Shown: positions 34,523 to 43,970 of the stretch, in pieces | Position numbering within the stretch: position 1 is the stretch's first letter | Layout: the number at the start of each line of letters is the position of its first letter | Origin: Clostridia bacterium | Lineage (GTDB): Bacteria; Bacillota; Clostridia; Oscillospirales; Acutalibacteraceae | Direction of reading: 5' to 3' | NCBI GenBank assembly: GCA_017516315.1 | Contig: JAFXDE010000005.1 | Coordinates: 1-64,000, forward strand | DNA length: 64,000 nt | The notes under the pieces: model-generated | Seen by the model: the letters and a program-made list of their open reading frames with translations, nothing else | The model's database searches: none | What the model was told of the DNA's origin: nothing | Position numbers and translations under genes: made by a program

Positions 34523-35242
34523 ATGTCTTACTGTGTAAACTGCGGCGTTGAGCTTGATGCCAGCGCCCGTAAATGTGTTCTTTGCGGTACAGCCGTATAT
34601 AATCCGAATAAATCCGGGCAGGAGCAGAAGGAGGCTCTTCAACCCTTCTCCGACCACGTTCATCTTCCCGAGGAGCTTTCGCCCTACGGAAGGAAAAAGC
34701 TTATCCTCGCCATAGTAACTACTGTTATGACCATACCTGCTTTGGTATGTGTGCTTCTGAACTTAACCTTTTTCAAGGAATCACCCTGGTCTCTCGGTGT
34801 CGTTTCGGGCGCTCTTTTCGCTTGGTCGGCCTTTGTGCTTCCCTTTGTGACGAAAAAGCCGAGACCTTATGTCATCTGGGCGGCCGACAGCCTTTTAGCC
34901 TGTCTCAATGCTCTTACCTTTGTATGGATCTACGGCGATATGAAGCTTTTCATTCAATGTCTTCTTCCGATTATAGCCTCCTGCAGTGTATGCGTGCTTG
35001 GTTATATGCTCTGGTATAAGAAAAAGAGACATATTATTCTTAAAATCGCTTTTGTGTTCCTCTTTCTTTCCGTTGCGTTGCTTTCCGTCGGCATTATTCT
35101 TAATGTCTCCGAGGTTTTCGTATACGGAACGGAAATAGGTATAATTTGCTTTGTATCCTTACTTGCCGTAGCAGGCTTCTTCTTCTACTGCTATTCGAGC
35201 AAGACTATAAGAAAGTGGGCATCAAAAAGATTTTTCCTTTAA
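34523..35242 (+). CDS. zinc-ribbon multi-pass membrane protein (DUF6320-like)
   Basis: The 239-residue protein starts with a zinc ribbon, YCVNCG...KCVLCG (Cys4, Cys7, Cys19, Cys22), then a linker and about six helices (from about residue 60) arranged in pairs, ending with a basic tail. This layout is seen in Clostridia next to acetyltransferase-like genes, as here; I place it with DUF6320 from memory, tentatively. A shared role in modifying an envelope lipid or small molecule is inference. AAAGGAGAA precedes the ATG. Confidence 0.7.
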   Translation: MSYCVNCGVELDASARKCVLCGTAVYNPNKSGQEQKEALQPFSDHVHLPEELSPYGRKKLILAIVTTVMTIPALVCVLLNLTFFKESPWSLGVVSGALFAWSAFVLPFVTKKPRPYVIWAADSLLACLNALTFVWIYGDMKLFIQCLLPIIASCSVCVLGYMLWYKKKRHIILKIAFVFLFLSVALLSVGIILNVSEVFVYGTEIGIICFVSLLAVAGFFFYCYSSKTIRKWASKRFFL

Positions 35243-35278
35243 TAAAACCATTACCGATTGCCTCGGGGAGGTAAAAGC

Positions 35279-37090
35279 TTGAATAAATTTGAAGTACTGA
35301 ATAAATATTTCGGCTACAGTGAATTCCGACGCGGACAGGAGGAGCTTATCGACGCCATACTGAACGGCAGAGATGTAATGGGCATTATGCCTACGGGAGC
35401 AGGTAAATCTATCTGCTTTCAGGTGCCTGCTCTTATGCTAGAGGGAATTACTCTCGTAATTTCACCCCTTATTTCTCTGATGAAGGACCAGGTAAATGCT
35501 TTGTCTCAGCTCGGAATCAGAAGCGCATACATCAATGCTTCTCTTTCGGAAAAACAGCTGAATACTGTCTACGATAAAGCGCAGGCAGGCCGTTACAAGA
35601 TAATATATGTGGCTCCTGAGAGACTTCTCACTCCCGTTTTTAAAGAGTTCTGCCGCAAGGTAAGGATTTCGATGCTTTGTATCGATGAGGCTCACTGTGT
35701 TTCTCATTGGGGTCACGATTTCCGTACGGCTTATCTCGATATAAGCGAATTCATCTCTCTTCTGCCGGAAAGGCCGGTGGTTACTGCCTTTACCGCTACG
35801 GCTACACAGAGAGTAAGAGACGACATAGAAAACCTTATCGGTCTGGAAAATCCCTTGAAGGTGGTAACGGGCTTTGACCGTGAAAACCTTTATTTCGAGG
35901 TGGTGAGACCCAAGGTGAAGCTAGTGGCCTTAAGGCGCTATCTTGACCTTTATTCGGGCAGAAGCGGTATCGTTTACTGCTCCTCGCGTAAGAATGTTGA
36001 CGAGCTTTACGAAACTCTCCGTAAAGAAAAATACAGCGTCACCAGATATCACGCAGGTCTTACAAAGCAGGAAAGAAAGCTTAATCAGGATATGTTCATC
36101 GGTGATGAAAGGGAAATAATTATCGCTACCAATGCTTTCGGTATGGGTATAGATAAATCCAATGTATCCTTCGTAATTCACTATAATATGCCCGGTGACA
36201 TCGAAAGCTATTACCAGGAGGCAGGAAGAGCAGGCAGAGACGGAAACGAGGCCGATTGCGTGCTTCTTTACAGCGCCTCCGACATAAGAATGCAGAAATA
36301 TTTCATTGACAATCCCGAGGAAAACCCTTGTCTCAGCGATGAGGAAATCGAAACCCTCAGACAGCTGAGGCTGCAGAAGCTGGAAAAGATGATTTATTAT
36401 TCTACCAAGGCCTCCTGTCTCAGAAACTACATTCTCGCTTATTTCGGTGAAAGAACCAAGGGAAAATGTAACCGATGCTCAGTCTGTAACGGTAACGAGA
36501 TGAGTATAGATGTCACCGTTCCCGCGCAAAAGATTTTTTCCTGTATAAAAAGAGTAAGAGAATGTGAGGGCAAAAGAGTAATTATCGATATTCTTAAGGG
36601 TAATGAAACTGAATACATTCTCTCGAAAAATTACAATCTGCTTAAAACCTTCGGTGCTATGAGTGACAGCGCCGAAAGTGAAATAGAAAAGCATATCGAC
36701 CATTTCCTTAAGTTTGCCTACATCTCCGAAAAGAGAACGGGCAGTCTTTATCTCGAGGAGAAATGCGGCGACATTCTCTGGAACGGAAAGAGAGTGAGAA
36801 AATTTGCCGAGAAGACAGAAAGGTCTTCTTCGAATACCTCGCAGGATGTGGATATAAGGCTTCTTCTCAGACTGAAAACTCTCCGTAAGCTTCTGGCTCA
36901 TAAAAGCGGAGTGCCCGATTATTCCGTTCTTACGGACTATGCTGTGGTGAAGATGGCTATTGATAAGCCGAAAACTATGGAGCAGTTAAGGAAAATAGAA
37001 GGTATTTCCGAGCATAAGCTTAATAAATTCGGTACGGTTTTTCTTAAAGAAATTGTCAGACACTGCGGCGAAAATATTGAAAAAGATTAA
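35279..37090 (+). CDS. recQ: ATP-dependent DNA helicase RecQ
   Basis: The 603-residue helicase unwinds DNA 3' to 5' in repair and fork processing. RecA-like domains hold Walker A MPTGAGKS (about 41-48), the DEAH-type box CIDEAHCVSHWGHDFR, and motif VI QEAGRAGRDG; the RQC zinc cysteines follow (CLRNYIL...CNRCSVC), and an HRDC domain forms the end (about 525-600). Start choice: GGGGAGGT at 35265-35272 points to TTG at 35279 rather than the upstream TTG at 35258. It follows the DUF6320 gene by 36 bases. Confidence 0.95.
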   Translation: MNKFEVLNKYFGYSEFRRGQEELIDAILNGRDVMGIMPTGAGKSICFQVPALMLEGITLVISPLISLMKDQVNALSQLGIRSAYINASLSEKQLNTVYDKAQAGRYKIIYVAPERLLTPVFKEFCRKVRISMLCIDEAHCVSHWGHDFRTAYLDISEFISLLPERPVVTAFTATATQRVRDDIENLIGLENPLKVVTGFDRENLYFEVVRPKVKLVALRRYLDLYSGRSGIVYCSSRKNVDELYETLRKEKYSVTRYHAGLTKQERKLNQDMFIGDEREIIIATNAFGMGIDKSNVSFVIHYNMPGDIESYYQEAGRAGRDGNEADCVLLYSASDIRMQKYFIDNPEENPCLSDEEIETLRQLRLQKLEKMIYYSTKASCLRNYILAYFGERTKGKCNRCSVCNGNEMSIDVTVPAQKIFSCIKRVRECEGKRVIIDILKGNETEYILSKNYNLLKTFGAMSDSAESEIEKHIDHFLKFAYISEKRTGSLYLEEKCGDILWNGKRVRKFAEKTERSSSNTSQDVDIRLLLRLKTLRKLLAHKSGVPDYSVLTDYAVVKMAIDKPKTMEQLRKIEGISEHKLNKFGTVFLKEIVRHCGENIEKD

Positions 37091-37105
37091 AACAAGTGAT
37101 ATAAT
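37077..37105 (+). promoter_or_regulatory. internal promoter before recJ
   Basis: TTGAAA (37077-37082) within the last codons of recQ, 17-base spacer, TATAAT (37100-37105). It could start the recJ-relA-dtd transcript independently of recQ. Confidence 0.65.
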
Positions 37106-37159
37106 ATTTAATTATTTATAAAAATCTCCCCGAAAAATCTTAAGAAAGGACTGAGGTGA

Positions 37160-39190
37160 ATGAGCCGAAAAAAATGGGTAGTTTCTTCCCTTGATAAAGA
37201 GCTTGCCTCCGACATAGCCGAGGAATACGGAATAGACCCCTTTGCTGCTCTGCTTCTCGTTTCCCGCGGAATTACCGACGAGAGCGAAATAGCTGAATTT
37301 TTCTCTGAAAGCACCTCTCTTATAAGTCCTTTTGAACTGAAGGATATGGATAAGGCGGTCGAAAGAATCAGCCGTGCCATGGACGGGGGAGAAAGAATAG
37401 CTGTTTACGGGGACTATGACGCCGACGGTGTAACCTCTACGGCGCTTATGTGCCGTTTCTTCGAAATGAACGGCTGTGATGTAATAACCTACATACCCGA
37501 CAGAAACAGCGAGGGCTACGGCCTTAATAAAGAAGCGATAAGGAAGCTGAAGGACAGCGGTGCTGAGCTTATCATTACCGTGGATAACGGTATTTCTGCT
37601 TTCGAGGAGGCAGAGTATATATATGAGCTCGGTATGGAGCTGGTCATCACTGACCATCATAAGGCAGGGGACAGTATACCCCGTGCCGAGGCTGTGGTAG
37701 ACCCTCACAGAAGGGATTGCCCCTGCTCTTATAAATTATGGGCAGGTGTGGGTGTCGCCTTTAAGGTGGTTTGCGCTCTTTCGGGTGCTGAGGATGAAGA
37801 GATGCTTTCTGAGTTCTCCGACCTTGTAACTATCGGCACTATCGGAGATATAGTACCTCTTACGGGTGAAAACCGTACTATCGTCAAGCACGGACTCCGA
37901 CGTTTAAACAGCGAAACCTGTATGGGTGTTTCGGCACTTAAGAAGCAGGCAGGTGTGGACGGAAAGACTATGAATGCCGCGTCTGTAGCTTTTTCTCTGG
38001 TGCCGAGGATTAATTCTATCGGCAGAATGGCTCATGCCTCCAAGGCTCTCGAGCTTCTTTTGGGTGAGGACGAAAGAGAAGTCTCCGTTATCGTTGACAC
38101 AGTAGATAAATCAAATAATGACAGACAGGAAATTGAAAAAAGAATTACCGCTGAGGCGGAAGAGCAGATAAAAAGAAATCCGGATATGCTTTGTGAGAGA
38201 GTCCTCGTTTTTTCGGGGAAAAACTGGCACGGCGGTGTTATAGGCATCGTGGCTTCACGCCTTGTAGGTAAATACGGTAAGCCCTGTATAGTAATAACCG
38301 ACGACGGAAATGAAGCCAAGGGCTCAGGCAGAAGTATAGAGGGCTTTTCTCTTTATGATGCTATTTCGAGCGCCAAGGAGCTGCTTACTCATTACGGCGG
38401 CCATGTCCTTGCTGCAGGCTTCGGGATGAAAAGCGAAAATCTCCCTGCCTTTAAGAAGGCTATAGCTGATTATGCGAAGACGGTGGAAATGCCCTTTCCG
38501 ATGACGGAGCTTGATTGCAGACTTAAGCCGGAGTTTATTTCAGCTGAAATACTTTCCGTTATTTCGGCTCTCGAGCCCTTCGGAGCAGGTAATCCGCAGC
38601 CTATGTTCGGACTTTTCGGAGTTACTCTTTACTCAGTTCAGTCTATCGGCTCGGGTAAGCATCTGAGATTGAATTTCAGAAAAGGAGACACAAGCTTTTC
38701 TGCTCTTTATTTCGGTGTTACAGAAAAGGAATTTCCTTATGCACCGGGCGACGGTCTCGATCTTGCCGTCAGACTCGAAAGAAACGAATATATGGGTCAG
38801 GTAAGAGTAAGTATATACATAAGAGATATTAGAATGTCCGGCACAGATGATGAAAAATATCTTAAGAGTGTCCGTCTTTATGAAAAAATGCGACGCAAGG
38901 AAAGGCTATCACCTAAGGAAGCTGCCTTTATTCTTCCGTCGAGACAGACTGTAGCCGATGTTTACCGTTATATTAAAAATACAGGTGCCTGGAAATATGA
39001 CAGCGATGTTCTCTGCTACCGTCTGGGCGGTGACGGCAGTAATGCCTGTACGGTGCTTACGGCTGTCGATGTTCTTACGGAGCTGGGAATACTTAAAAAG
39101 GAAGACGGAGAAATCAGTATAAGAGATACGGCTGTAAAGGTTAATTTAGAGGATTCCCGTATTATCAAGCATATAAAGAAATATCTGTAA
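37160..39190 (+). CDS. recJ: single-stranded-DNA-specific exonuclease RecJ
   Basis: A 5'-3' exonuclease on single-stranded DNA. DHH domain motifs are complete: GDYDADG (Asp85, Asp87, Asp89), the N-terminal VDNG, and DHH at 165-167; the DHHA1 domain follows with GIVASRLVGKYGKP and GSGRSIEGFS, then an OB-fold part. The 676 residues exceed the E. coli protein by about 100 because of the C-terminal extension usual in Firmicutes. It follows recQ and precedes relA by 15 bases, so repair and stringent-response genes share a transcript. Confidence 0.95.
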   Translation: MSRKKWVVSSLDKELASDIAEEYGIDPFAALLLVSRGITDESEIAEFFSESTSLISPFELKDMDKAVERISRAMDGGERIAVYGDYDADGVTSTALMCRFFEMNGCDVITYIPDRNSEGYGLNKEAIRKLKDSGAELIITVDNGISAFEEAEYIYELGMELVITDHHKAGDSIPRAEAVVDPHRRDCPCSYKLWAGVGVAFKVVCALSGAEDEEMLSEFSDLVTIGTIGDIVPLTGENRTIVKHGLRRLNSETCMGVSALKKQAGVDGKTMNAASVAFSLVPRINSIGRMAHASKALELLLGEDEREVSVIVDTVDKSNNDRQEIEKRITAEAEEQIKRNPDMLCERVLVFSGKNWHGGVIGIVASRLVGKYGKPCIVITDDGNEAKGSGRSIEGFSLYDAISSAKELLTHYGGHVLAAGFGMKSENLPAFKKAIADYAKTVEMPFPMTELDCRLKPEFISAEILSVISALEPFGAGNPQPMFGLFGVTLYSVQSIGSGKHLRLNFRKGDTSFSALYFGVTEKEFPYAPGDGLDLAVRLERNEYMGQVRVSIYIRDIRMSGTDDEKYLKSVRLYEKMRRKERLSPKEAAFILPSRQTVADVYRYIKNTGAWKYDSDVLCYRLGGDGSNACTVLTAVDVLTELGILKKEDGEISIRDTAVKVNLEDSRIIKHIKKYL

Positions 39191-39205
39191 AGGAGGGATA
39201 CAGTA

Positions 39206-41392
39206 ATGGATTATTATAAAGATTTCGAAGCACTTATCGAAGCGGTAAAGGGCAGCTTTTCCGAAGAGGATATTAAAAAAATCGAAAAAGCCTTCGCCAT
39301 AGCCGATGAAGCTCATAAGGAGCAGCGCCGCCGTTCAGGTGAGCCCTATATTATTCACCCCATTGCCGTAGCCCGTATTCTGGCAGATATGGGTATGGAT
39401 GCCGATTCTGTCTGTGCGGCACTTTTACACGATGTGGTTGAGGATACACCTACCACAGGCGAAGAGATCAGAGAGATGTTCGGCACAGATGTGGAGCATC
39501 TCGTAGACGGCGTTACCAAGCTCGGTCAGATTCCTCTTTCAGCCAGCAAGGAGGAGGAGCAGAGCGAGAATATCCGTAAAATGTTTCTCGCTATGTCGAG
39601 AGATATCCGTGTAGTTATCATCAAGCTCGCCGACCGTGTTCATAATATGCGTACCCTTAAGTTTATGCCCGAGGAAAAGCAGAGATATAAGGCGAGGGAA
39701 ACTCTCGAGATTTATGCCCCCATCGCTCACCGTCTCGGTATCCGTGCTTTCAAGGAGGAGCTTGAGGATCTCGCTATCAGCTTTCTTGACCCCGTAGCCT
39801 ACGGTGAGATAGCTAAAACCCTCGAAAAGCAGGTAGAATCCCGTCAGAGCTTTCTCGATAATATAAAGGGTGAAATCTTTGAAAGAGTCCGTAAGGATGT
39901 GCCTAATGTCCATATCGAGGGAAGAATCAAAAGTGTTCACGGTATCTACCGTAAAACCTATATGCAGAACAGAACCATCGACGAGATTTATGATATCTAT
40001 GCCGTAAGGCTTATCGTGGATTCCGTTTACGAATGCTACTGCTGTCTCGGTATCATTCACGATATGTTCAATCCCATTCTCGGTCGCTTCAAGGATTACA
40101 TTTCCACTCCGAAGCCTAATATGTATCAGTCACTTCATACTACTGTTATCGGTAAGGCAGGAGTACCCTTCGAGGTACAGATAAGAACCTGGGAAATGCA
40201 TCATACTGCCGAATTCGGTATCGCGGCTCACTGGAAATATAAGCTCGGTATGAGTGGCAAGGTTAAATTTGAGGAACGACTTTCCTGGATTCGTCAGCTG
40301 TTAGAAAGTCAGAAGGAAAGCGATGATGTAGAAGAAATCGTTAAAACCATAAAAACAGACTTCGTACCCGAGGAGGTATTTGCCTTTACTCCCAAGGGTG
40401 ATGTTATCAGCCTGCCTATGGGCTCGTGCATTATCGATTTTGCCTACGCCATTCACTCCGCTGTCGGTAACAGGATGATAGGCGCCAAGGTAGACGGCAG
40501 AATCACTACCCTTGACCATAAGGTAAATAACGGCGAAATCATCGAGATTCTCACCACCTCACAGCAGGGCAAGGGACCCAGCCGTGACTGGCTTAAAATA
40601 GCGAAAACCACCTCGGCGAGAACTAAAATCAGAGGCTGGTTCAAAAAAGAAAAAAGAGAAGAAAATATCGCTGAGGGCAAGGCAGAGGTTGAGCGCGAAT
40701 TCAAGCGTAATAATATCGTGCTTCCCGAAAAGCAGATGCTCGAATTTCTCGGTAAAATAGCCGAAAAGCAGCATTGCAATAATATAGACGAGTTCTTTGC
40801 CGCTATCGGCTACGGCGGTCTTTCTTTAAATAAGATCATCCCCAGAATAAAGGATGATTATTCGAAGCTCGTAAAGGAAATGACCCCCGAAGCACAGATA
40901 GCTGTTAAGCCTGTACCCAAAAAGAGCAGTAAAAGTGTAGACGGTATTATCATCGAGGGCATCGATAACTGTCTTATCAAGTTCTCTCGCTGTTGTGACC
41001 CGCTTCCGGGAGATGATATTATCGGCTTTATTACACGGGGTCACGGTGTATCTATCCACACTAAAAAGTGCGTGAATGTACCGAAGGATATTTCTAAGGC
41101 GGCAGAGCCGGAGAGATGGATTAATGCCTCCTGGGACAGAAAGGTGCAAAGCTCTTACCGTGTAACTCTTGCTGTAACTTGTATGAACCGTATGGGTATG
41201 CTTGCCGATACCTCGGCAGTTATGGCTAATATGCACGTTATGATTCATTCTATTTTCACCAAGGATGCCTCTGATGGAAGATGTACTATCTATATGACTA
41301 TCACCGTAAACGGCGCAGAGCATCTTAAGAGCGTGTGCGAAAAATTAAAGAAGGTAAAGGGCGTTCTCGAAACGGAGCGTTCAGGTTTATAA
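39206..41392 (+). CDS. relA: bifunctional (p)ppGpp synthetase/hydrolase (RSH)
   Basis: This long RSH protein (728 residues) makes and degrades the alarmone ppGpp. The hydrolase HD domain is intact (His75-Asp76 in LLHDVVEDTP, and KLADRVHNMRT), which supports bifunctionality. The synthetase domain has GRFKDYISTPKPNMYQSLHTT with YAVR nearby; TGS (about 395-455), zinc-finger/helical and C-terminal ACT (about 655-728) regions sense ribosome state. AAGGAGGGATA precedes the ATG. dtd begins one base after the stop, a conserved pairing in Firmicutes. Confidence 0.96.
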   Translation: MDYYKDFEALIEAVKGSFSEEDIKKIEKAFAIADEAHKEQRRRSGEPYIIHPIAVARILADMGMDADSVCAALLHDVVEDTPTTGEEIREMFGTDVEHLVDGVTKLGQIPLSASKEEEQSENIRKMFLAMSRDIRVVIIKLADRVHNMRTLKFMPEEKQRYKARETLEIYAPIAHRLGIRAFKEELEDLAISFLDPVAYGEIAKTLEKQVESRQSFLDNIKGEIFERVRKDVPNVHIEGRIKSVHGIYRKTYMQNRTIDEIYDIYAVRLIVDSVYECYCCLGIIHDMFNPILGRFKDYISTPKPNMYQSLHTTVIGKAGVPFEVQIRTWEMHHTAEFGIAAHWKYKLGMSGKVKFEERLSWIRQLLESQKESDDVEEIVKTIKTDFVPEEVFAFTPKGDVISLPMGSCIIDFAYAIHSAVGNRMIGAKVDGRITTLDHKVNNGEIIEILTTSQQGKGPSRDWLKIAKTTSARTKIRGWFKKEKREENIAEGKAEVEREFKRNNIVLPEKQMLEFLGKIAEKQHCNNIDEFFAAIGYGGLSLNKIIPRIKDDYSKLVKEMTPEAQIAVKPVPKKSSKSVDGIIIEGIDNCLIKFSRCCDPLPGDDIIGFITRGHGVSIHTKKCVNVPKDISKAAEPERWINASWDRKVQSSYRVTLAVTCMNRMGMLADTSAVMANMHVMIHSIFTKDASDGRCTIYMTITVNGAEHLKSVCEKLKKVKGVLETERSGL

Positions 41393-41393
41393 T

Positions 41394-41852
41394 ATGAAAG
41401 CAGTAATTCAGAGAGTAAAAAGAGCTTCGGTTACCGTTGACGGTAAAATTACAGGTGAGGTCGGAAAGGGCTTTCTTGTTCTCTTAGGTGTGGTACAGGG
41501 TGACACAGAGGAAGAGATGAGGCTTCTGGCAAAAAAAGTGGCACAGATAAGGATTTTCACTGACGAAAACGACAAGATGAATCTTTCCTTGGATAAGGTT
41601 GACGGAGAGGTTTTAGTAGTTTCTCAGTTTACTCTGTGTGCCGATGTTTCTCACGGAAGAAGACCCTCCTTTATCGGCTCCGCACCTCCCGATACAGCTA
41701 ACGAGCTTTACGAAAAATTTTGCGATGAGCTTCTTTCTCTCGGGGTTAAAAAGGTGGCTACGGGTATTTTCGGGGCAGATATGGATGTAGAGCTCATAAA
41801 TGACGGCCCCGTAACTATCATTATGGACACCGACGAATGGAAAAAGAAATAA
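41394..41852 (+). CDS. dtd: D-aminoacyl-tRNA deacylase
   Basis: The 152-residue enzyme removes D-amino acids mischarged on tRNA. Family landmarks are MKAVIQRVKRASVTVDG at the N-terminus, the catalytic SQFTL motif (VVSQFTLCAD) and the C-terminal NDGPVTIIMDT corresponding to the Gly-cisPro pocket region. The start ATG lies one base after the relA stop, so it is translated by coupling. Confidence 0.96.
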   Translation: MKAVIQRVKRASVTVDGKITGEVGKGFLVLLGVVQGDTEEEMRLLAKKVAQIRIFTDENDKMNLSLDKVDGEVLVVSQFTLCADVSHGRRPSFIGSAPPDTANELYEKFCDELLSLGVKKVATGIFGADMDVELINDGPVTIIMDTDEWKKK

Positions 41853-41864
41853 AGAGGTAATTTT

Positions 41865-42494
41865 ATGAATGTAAAAATCAGAATATGTCCTCTTGCACCT
41901 CTCGGAACGAACTGTTACATCATTAAGGCAGAGAACGGTGATGCGGCAGTTATGGACCCGACCTCCTTCGGTCCTGCTCTTCGCAGAGCGTTAGAGGAAG
42001 AGGGGATAAGTGAGCTGAAATATATCCTTCTTACTCACGGCCATTTCGACCATATTACGGGTGCTGATAAATTAAGAACGGCTTTCGGTGGTAAAATAGC
42101 TATTCACCGTCTGGATGCACCCTGCCTGGAAAGCTCCAATGAAAGTCGGGCGGCAGATTTCGGCTATCCCTTTAAAGCCTTCAAGGAGGATATAATTCTC
42201 GATGACGGCGACAAATTATCCTTCGGTGACGGTGAAATAGAGGTTATCCATACTCCGGGTCATACTGTAGGAAGTGTATGCTTTAAAATGGGCGACAGCC
42301 TTTTCACAGGGGATACTCTTTTCCGTCTCAGTATCGGAAGAACGGATTTTCCCGGCGGAAATATGGTCCAAATGATGTCTTCGTTACGTAAGCTGAAAGC
42401 TATCGAGGGCTCTTATCGTATTTACCCCGGACATGACAGAACATCCGACCTTGACTATGAAAAAGCCTTTAATCCTTATATGAAAGGTATATAA
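41865..42494 (+). CDS. MBL-fold metallo-hydrolase (glyoxalase II-like)
   Basis: The 209-residue protein has the metallo-beta-lactamase signature THGHFDH (His58, His60, Asp62, His63), a third metal His in HTPGHTVGS, the bridging Asp in FTGDTLF and the last His in YPGHD. Short members next to dtd and relA in Firmicutes are annotated as hydroxyacylglutathione hydrolase-like, although glutathione is usually absent from Clostridia, so the real thioester or other substrate is uncertain. AGAGGTAA precedes the ATG, and hemZ starts one base after its stop. Confidence 0.88.
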   Translation: MNVKIRICPLAPLGTNCYIIKAENGDAAVMDPTSFGPALRRALEEEGISELKYILLTHGHFDHITGADKLRTAFGGKIAIHRLDAPCLESSNESRAADFGYPFKAFKEDIILDDGDKLSFGDGEIEVIHTPGHTVGSVCFKMGDSLFTGDTLFRLSIGRTDFPGGNMVQMMSSLRKLKAIEGSYRIYPGHDRTSDLDYEKAFNPYMKGI

Positions 42495-42495
42495 G

Positions 42496-43959
42496 ATGCA
42501 GATAATTAATATAAATAATTCATATCACTACGAAACAGAAAATCTTCTCCGAGTATTTTTCCCCGAGGAAAAATTCCGCTGTACCGAAAGTGCAGAGGAA
42601 GGGGAGGATTACTGCGTTTTTGAAACAGAAGGCAGTAAGATTAAAATTAAAGTTTTTGTTTCGGGTGAATTGCTTTCTGACGAGAAAGTTTTTTCTCTTG
42701 ACAGTAAAGAAGAGGGCGAAACCGAAGAAAGCTTTTTAGAGCGCAAGGGTGCCATAATGCTTTTTGAGCTTCTCTGCGCCTATACGGGTTACAGACCTCC
42801 CTGGGGAATTCTTACAGGTGTACGGCCTGCCAAGCTTATGACGAAGCTTATTTCTTCTATGGGAGAGGAGAGAGCGAAAGCCTACTTCGAAAAGGAGCTT
42901 AAGGTAAGCAGGGAAAAGACCGAGCTTGCCCTTATGGTAGCTAAAAACGAAGCACCTCTTATGGCAATAAATACGGAGAAATCCTATTCTCTCTATATAT
43001 CCATTCCCTTCTGTCCGTCGAGATGCAGCTACTGCTCCTTTATTTCCCATTCCAACGAGAGTGCGAAAAAGCTGATGCCCTCTTATGCGGAAAAGCTTTG
43101 TGAGGAAATAAGGGTTACGGGTGAAATAGCGAAAAATCTCGGATTAACTCTCGAAAGCATCTATATGGGCGGGGGTACGCCTACTGCTCTTACTGCTGAG
43201 CTTCTAAAAAAGGTTACCGATGCCATAAGCGAAAGCTTTCCCGTTTCCGCTGTCCGTGAATATACTATAGAGGCGGGCAGACCAGACAGCGTAACACCCG
43301 AAAAATTAGAGATAATCAGAAACTGCGGTGCTACCCGTATCAGCATTAACCCTCAGACCTTTTCCGACGATGTCCTCAAGGCTATCGGCAGAAACCACTC
43401 CGGTCAGATGACCGTGGATGCTTTTATTTTGGCAAGAGAAAAGGGATTTGACAATATAAATATGGATCTTATCGCAGGTCTTCCTACGGATACGGAAGAG
43501 AACTACGAAGCCACTTTGAATAAGACTTTATCTTTTTCTCCCGAAAATATAACCGTACATACTCTTTCGCTTAAGCGCTCTTCTACTATTGTAACTGAAA
43601 AGCGCGGTACAAATTCCGGCGAAACAGCTTCAAAGATGCTCTCTCTTACACAGAAGGCTCTTCTCGAAGCAGGATACATTCCGTATTATATGTACCGTCA
43701 GAGTAAATGTCTCGGCAATCTCGAAAATGTCGGCTGGGCGAAAAAAGGCTATGAGGGACTTTACAATGTTTATATGATGGAGGAAATTCATTCGGTATTC
43801 GCTGTGGGCGCAGGTGCGGTAACTAAGCTGAAAGCACCTGTAGGCAGCTCTATCGAGCGAGTTTTCAATTATAAATATCCCTATGAATATATAGGCTCAT
43901 TTGATGAAATAATAAAGCGAAAAGAGCAGATCAAAGATTTCTACGAAAAATATTTTTAA
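42496..43959 (+). CDS. hemZ: HemZ-type radical SAM protein (coproporphyrinogen dehydrogenase-like)
   Basis: The 487-residue protein has an N-terminal alpha/beta region (about 1-160) and a radical SAM barrel with CxxxCxxC at Cys173, Cys177 and Cys180 (FCPSRCSYC), the MGGGTPTAL segment and a HemN-like C-terminal part. HemZ of B. subtilis is described as oxygen-independent coproporphyrinogen oxidase, but many relatives lack heme-making neighbours; none is seen here, so a heme-carrier or other radical SAM role is possible. It sits in the same transcript as the dtd-MBL genes. Confidence 0.85.
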   Translation: MQIININNSYHYETENLLRVFFPEEKFRCTESAEEGEDYCVFETEGSKIKIKVFVSGELLSDEKVFSLDSKEEGETEESFLERKGAIMLFELLCAYTGYRPPWGILTGVRPAKLMTKLISSMGEERAKAYFEKELKVSREKTELALMVAKNEAPLMAINTEKSYSLYISIPFCPSRCSYCSFISHSNESAKKLMPSYAEKLCEEIRVTGEIAKNLGLTLESIYMGGGTPTALTAELLKKVTDAISESFPVSAVREYTIEAGRPDSVTPEKLEIIRNCGATRISINPQTFSDDVLKAIGRNHSGQMTVDAFILAREKGFDNINMDLIAGLPTDTEENYEATLNKTLSFSPENITVHTLSLKRSSTIVTEKRGTNSGETASKMLSLTQKALLEAGYIPYYMYRQSKCLGNLENVGWAKKGYEGLYNVYMMEEIHSVFAVGAGAVTKLKAPVGSSIERVFNYKYPYEYIGSFDEIIKRKEQIKDFYEKYF

Positions 43960-43970
43960 AGGGTGATTAT

